From the NCBI GenBank assembly GCA_934234275.1, contig CAKQHU010000004.1:1-26385 (forward strand): a stretch of DNA of 26,385 bases, in the 5' to 3' direction. The position numbers and the translations under genes are program-made. Below are positions 23,398 through 26,385 of this stretch, piece after piece; within the stretch, counting starts at the first letter, position 1; every line of letters starts with the position of its first letter. This stretch comes from an uncultured Phascolarctobacterium sp. GTDB taxonomy: Bacteria; Bacillota; Negativicutes; Acidaminococcales; Acidaminococcaceae. The notes under the pieces were generated by a model. The model had not been told where the DNA came from and did no database searches. It saw nothing but the letters and a program-made list of their open reading frames with translations.

Positions 23398-23427
23398 ATT
23401 GCACTTTTTCCTACGAAAAAATGCAAT
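23398..23427. promoter_or_regulatory. Inverted repeat upstream of the DUF4143 promoter
   Basis: ATTGCACTTTTTC and GAAAAAATGCAAT pair at 12 of 13 positions around a four-base loop. A related direct copy (TGACATTTTTTCTAACGAA) follows at about 23431-23449. It lies where an activator or upstream-element contact would be, but no protein partner can be named. Confidence 0.4.
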
Positions 23428-23502
23428 TTTTGACATTTTTTCTAACGAATATTATGCGAGCACATTTTTCTATTGTATAACTACATTTTAAACACAAAAT
23501 AA

Positions 23503-23522
23503 GGAGCAGCTTTCGCCGCTCC
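23503..23522 (-). terminator. Terminator of the MATE gene
   Basis: GGAGC-GGC-GAAA-GCT-GCTCC on the minus strand forms an 8-bp stem with a GAAA loop, followed by TTATTTTG. It begins within five bases of the MATE stop codon. Confidence 0.82.
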
Positions 23523-23526
23523 CTAC

Positions 23527-24885
23527 TTATTCTTCATATTCTTTTATTCTGCGCTGCAGCAAAACAAGACGCAATGACAAAACAACAGCACTGCAGATTA
23601 CGCCGATATCCAGGCTCTGCCAATAAGCAAAGGCACCATTATTAAACTTGTAATCCAAAAGCAGGCCCACCGGCAGGCAAATTGCCCAATAGGCCAACAT
23701 GCTGCACCAGAACGTAGCATTAACATCTTTGTAGCCACGCAAAATGCCCTGAATCGGCGCCGCGATTGCGTCGCCTCCCTGCCACAGCAATGCGTAGATA
23801 ATAAACACCTTCACCAGCTCAATAACATGCGGATTGGTTGTATAAATGAGCGCAATATACTCGCGTGCCACCAGCTCCAGCAGCATGTAAATCATCGCGA
23901 TAAAAAGGCTCATCTCCAGGCCCAGTGCAGTGTAATCGCGCGCTCCCTGATAGTTTTTTGCACCATATTCAACGCCAACCACAATCGTCAGCGCCAGCGA
24001 GAAGCTCATCGGGAACATATAAATGAGCGACGAGAAGTTGAGTGCCGCCTGATGCGCAGCGATAACCTCTGTGCCGAATTTGGCAATAAACAGCGCCACA
24101 ACGCCAAAGATGCTCGTTTCCATAAAAATGGCCACGCCCATAGGCACGCCAATGCGCAGATATTCTGCCACCAGATGCTTAACAGGACGCACAAAGCCCA
24201 GCACGTCGTACTGCCTGAACGGTTGCAGCTTCGTCACCACCACCGCGAACATCACCAAAAGCAGCCAAAAGGTGACACCTGTTGCTACACCGGCGCCAAT
24301 GCCGCCCAGGCGCGGCAAGTCTAGCTTGCCGAAAATCAGCACATAGTTCAGGAAAGCGTTGACAGGCAGCGCCAAAAGATAAATCTTCATCGACAGCTTG
24401 GTATAGCCCAATGTATCGACAAGACTGCGCAGCGGCGTAATGAGGAAGAACGGCAGCACGCCTATGCCCAGGCCTGCCATATACCACAGCGCAATGTGAT
24501 AAACCTCCGGCGCCAGGCCCATGCCCTGCAAAAACGGCGGCAAAAAGATAATGCCACCGACAATTATCAGCACGGAAAAGACTACGGCCAACAGCATGCC
24601 GTGGCGTACTACCGTAGAGATTTTTTCTTTTTCGCCTGCACCCAAAAGGTTGGCAATCAAAGGCATCGCCGCCAGCAAAATGCCTGCAAAGCAGGTCTGC
24701 ACCGGCATCCAGATATTACCGCCGATAGCAGCGCCGGCCAAATCTGCATCACCTGCCTGACCGGACATACTGGCATCAAAAAAGTTCATGCCCATAATCG
24801 CAATCTGCGTACCGATAATCGGCAGCATAACGCTCAGCAGACGCTTAACCTTATCCTTATAATCCTTGTGTAAAATTTTTAGCAT
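23527..24885 (-). CDS. MATE family efflux transporter
   Basis: An inner-membrane Na+ or H+ driven multidrug/metabolite exporter of the NorM/DinF superfamily. From the ATG at 24885 it is 452 residues, the usual MATE length, with about twelve membrane segments in two related halves. Typical features are PIIGTQIAIMGMNFFDASMS in the first helix, GQAGDADLAGAAIGGNIW, and GVPMGVAIFMETSIFGVVAL in the second half. A longer in-frame start would add 16 residues, but GGGAG lies seven bases before the chosen ATG. A terminator lies at each end, so it is probably a single-gene unit. Substrate is unknown. Its codons are more GC-rich than those of the polysaccharide genes. Confidence 0.95.
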   Translation of the reverse strand: MLKILHKDYKDKVKRLLSVMLPIIGTQIAIMGMNFFDASMSGQAGDADLAGAAIGGNIWMPVQTCFAGILLAAMPLIANLLGAGEKEKISTVVRHGMLLAVVFSVLIIVGGIIFLPPFLQGMGLAPEVYHIALWYMAGLGIGVLPFFLITPLRSLVDTLGYTKLSMKIYLLALPVNAFLNYVLIFGKLDLPRLGGIGAGVATGVTFWLLLVMFAVVVTKLQPFRQYDVLGFVRPVKHLVAEYLRIGVPMGVAIFMETSIFGVVALFIAKFGTEVIAAHQAALNFSSLIYMFPMSFSLALTIVVGVEYGAKNYQGARDYTALGLEMSLFIAMIYMLLELVAREYIALIYTTNPHVIELVKVFIIYALLWQGGDAIAAPIQGILRGYKDVNATFWCSMLAYWAICLPVGLLLDYKFNNGAFAYWQSLDIGVICSAVVLSLRLVLLQRRIKEYEE

Positions 24886-24918
24886 ATCCTTACTCCCATT
24901 TTCCCTAATATAACAAAA

Positions 24919-24948
24919 GCCACACGGCTGCAAACACAGTCGTGTGGC
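24919..24948 (-). terminator. Terminator of uup
   Basis: GCCACACG pairs with CGTGTGGC, extended by CTG/CAG after one mismatch, and the minus strand continues TTTTGTTA. It lies between the uup stop and the MATE start. Confidence 0.75.
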
Positions 24949-25030
24949 GAAAAGATGACTATTGAATCAGAAAAAATCCACAACAATTTTTCAGATTTAA
25001 TTTTAACAATAAGCAGCCTGCTTGTCAAGC

Positions 25031-26385
25031 TCAGCCTTCTGCTTCTGCCAATTCGGAAAGATAAGCCCAACGGTCCACCATCTCATCCAGCTTTTGCTGC
25101 ACAGCCTCCTGCTGCTTGGTTAAATCTGCCAGACGGGTAAAGTCACTGCCGCATTGGTTAATTTCCGCACCCAGCATTTTCAGCTCTGCCTCGCTGCGCG
25201 CAATCTCCTGATCAAGGCGTTCCAGCTCCAGGCGCTCGCCGTAGGTCATTTTCTTCTTGGCAGGCTCTTCGGCAGGCTTTGCCGCAGCCACCGGCTTAGC
25301 CTTGACAGGTTGCGCCTGCTGTGCGCTTTCCTCCTGCAGAGCTTCCACGTAATCGCTGTAGCCGCCGATATAAGGCTTGATGCTGCCATCCTGCTCCAAC
25401 GCGAAAATCTTTTGCGCAAAGCGGTCGAGGAAGTAACGATCATGGGAAACGGCGATAACCGCACCGGCAAAGCTGTCCAGATAATCCTCCAAAACAGAAA
25501 GTGTCGGAATATCCAGGTCATTTGTCGGTTCGTCCAAAAGCAGCACGTTCGGTGCCGTCATCAGCACACGCAACAGATACAGACGGCGTTTTTCACCGCC
25601 GCTAAGCTTGGACACCGGCACCCATTGCAGCTCCGGCGGAAAGAGGAAGCGCTCCAGCATCTGCGCCGCGCTGATGCGCTGACCATCGGCCGTTTCAATA
25701 TAATTATTCGCTTCCTTGATATATTCCAGCACACGCATATTGCTGTCCGGGAACTCGCTGTGCTGCGCAAAATAGCCAATCTTCACAGTCTGGCCTACGC
25801 GCATTTCGCCGCTCGTAGGCTGCAGCTTGCCGGCGATGATATCCATCAGCGTTGATTTGCCTGCGCCGTTAGGACCAACGATACCGATGCGGTCATTACG
25901 CAGCAGGATATAGCTGAAATCCTTGATATAATCCTTTCCGTCCCACACCATACCGATATCTTCCAGCTCGATAATAGTTTTGCCAAGACGGCTGCTGACA
26001 GAGGACATTTCCAGATTTGCTTCCGTCTTGACGTTCTTCACTTCCGCTTCAATCTGAGCAAAGCGCTCCACGCGGTCCTTCTTTTTAGTGCGGCGTGCTT
26101 CCGCACCACGACTGATCCACGCCAGCTCGCGGCGGTAGATGTTGCGCAGCTTTTGCGCAGCAGAGGCCTCTGCAATGCGGCGTTCCTCACGCTTTTGCAG
26201 GAACAGGCTGTAGTTGCCGACATAAACATAGCCCTTGCCACCATCTATCTCCAAGGTGCGGTTAACAACGCGGTCAAAGAAATAACGGTCATGGGTTACC
26301 ATCAGCAAAGCGCCCTTGCGTGCCAACAGCTTTTGCTCCAGCCAGGCAACAGTAGCGTTATCCATATGGTTGGTAGGCTCGTCCA
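25031..26385 (-). CDS. uup: ABC-F ATPase Uup, C-terminal part (5' end outside the window)
   Basis: A soluble, ribosome- or DNA-junction-associated ABC-F ATPase with two nucleotide-binding domains and no membrane part. The visible 450 residues begin at the Walker B of the first domain (DEPTNHMD) and its H-switch (VTHDRYFFDR). The linker follows, with the ISRGAEARRTKKKDRV segment that matches Uup closely. The second domain is complete: Walker A VGPNGAGKST, signature LSGGEKRRLYLLRVL, Walker B LLLDEPTNDLD and VSHDRYFLDR. The C-terminus is the helical Uup-type coiled coil ending RWAYLSELAEAEG, which separates Uup from EttA and from antibiotic-resistance ABC-F proteins. Codons are GC-rich and core-genome-like. 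The first Walker A and start codon are beyond 26385. Confidence 0.93.
   Translation of the reverse strand, partial: DEPTNHMDNATVAWLEQKLLARKGALLMVTHDRYFFDRVVNRTLEIDGGKGYVYVGNYSLFLQKREERRIAEASAAQKLRNIYRRELAWISRGAEARRTKKKDRVERFAQIEAEVKNVKTEANLEMSSVSSRLGKTIIELEDIGMVWDGKDYIKDFSYILLRNDRIGIVGPNGAGKSTLMDIIAGKLQPTSGEMRVGQTVKIGYFAQHSEFPDSNMRVLEYIKEANNYIETADGQRISAAQMLERFLFPPELQWVPVSKLSGGEKRRLYLLRVLMTAPNVLLLDEPTNDLDIPTLSVLEDYLDSFAGAVIAVSHDRYFLDRFAQKIFALEQDGSIKPYIGGYSDYVEALQEESAQQAQPVKAKPVAAAKPAEEPAKKKMTYGERLELERLDQEIARSEAELKMLGAEINQCGSDFTRLADLTKQQEAVQQKLDEMVDRWAYLSELAEAEG

Noticed and set aside
25154..25855. 233-codon plus-strand ORF
   Set aside because: Antisense shadow of uup, produced by GC-rich codon use.

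Overview
The window looks like chromosomal DNA from a diderm Firmicute of the class Negativicutes (Phascolarctobacterium-like or a relative; genus is a guess). A methionine T-box leader, a Firmicute type of control, sits in the same stretch as genes for lipopolysaccharide decoration: two EptA-type phosphoethanolamine transferases and a WaaE-like core glycosyltransferase. Only a Gram-negative Firmicute readily explains both.

Region 1 (1-3000, minus strand): a methionine operon. A sigma70-type promoter and a T-box leader with an AUG specifier precede metA and metY. MetA carries Glu111, the residue that marks acetyl-CoA use, so the pair should make O-acetylhomoserine and then sulfhydrylate it. 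A terminator follows metY, and the first codons of another minus-strand gene lie at the window edge.

Region 2 (3100-4680): four exact-period 41-bp hairpin-forming tandem repeats lead directly into a class II Fic AMP-transferase gene.

Region 3 (4684-11362): a mobile-looking island bounded by two inverted copies of a 152-bp sequence (about 97% identical). It holds an intact IS30-family element, a three-gene ABC-three-component (ABC-3C) conflict/defence operon (nuclease-like protein, middle component, DUF3732-type ABC ATPase), and an intact IS256-family element. The right 152-bp copy is the 3' end of the IS256 element, so the left copy is probably the remnant of a second, opposed IS256 copy. 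Both transposase genes have an inverted repeat that would fold the start codon and ribosome-binding site against the leader, but only in read-through transcripts.

Region 4 (11363-16400, minus strand except the remnant): degenerate short repeats and a nuclease/transposase remnant, then a surface-polysaccharide cluster read as GT4 glycosyltransferase, acyltransferase, GT2 glycosyltransferase and rfbB.

Region 5 (16369-21950): LPS modification. An intact EptA-like gene, a WaaE-like glycosyltransferase, a membrane protein of unknown function with a palindrome before its start, and a second EptA-like gene split in two frames at a run of six G. One extra G would restore a 585-residue protein, which makes it a candidate phase-variable locus.

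Region 6 (22044-26385, minus strand): an AAA_14/DUF4143 ATPase with a near-consensus promoter, a MATE efflux protein, and the 3' part of uup (ABC-F), which runs off the window.
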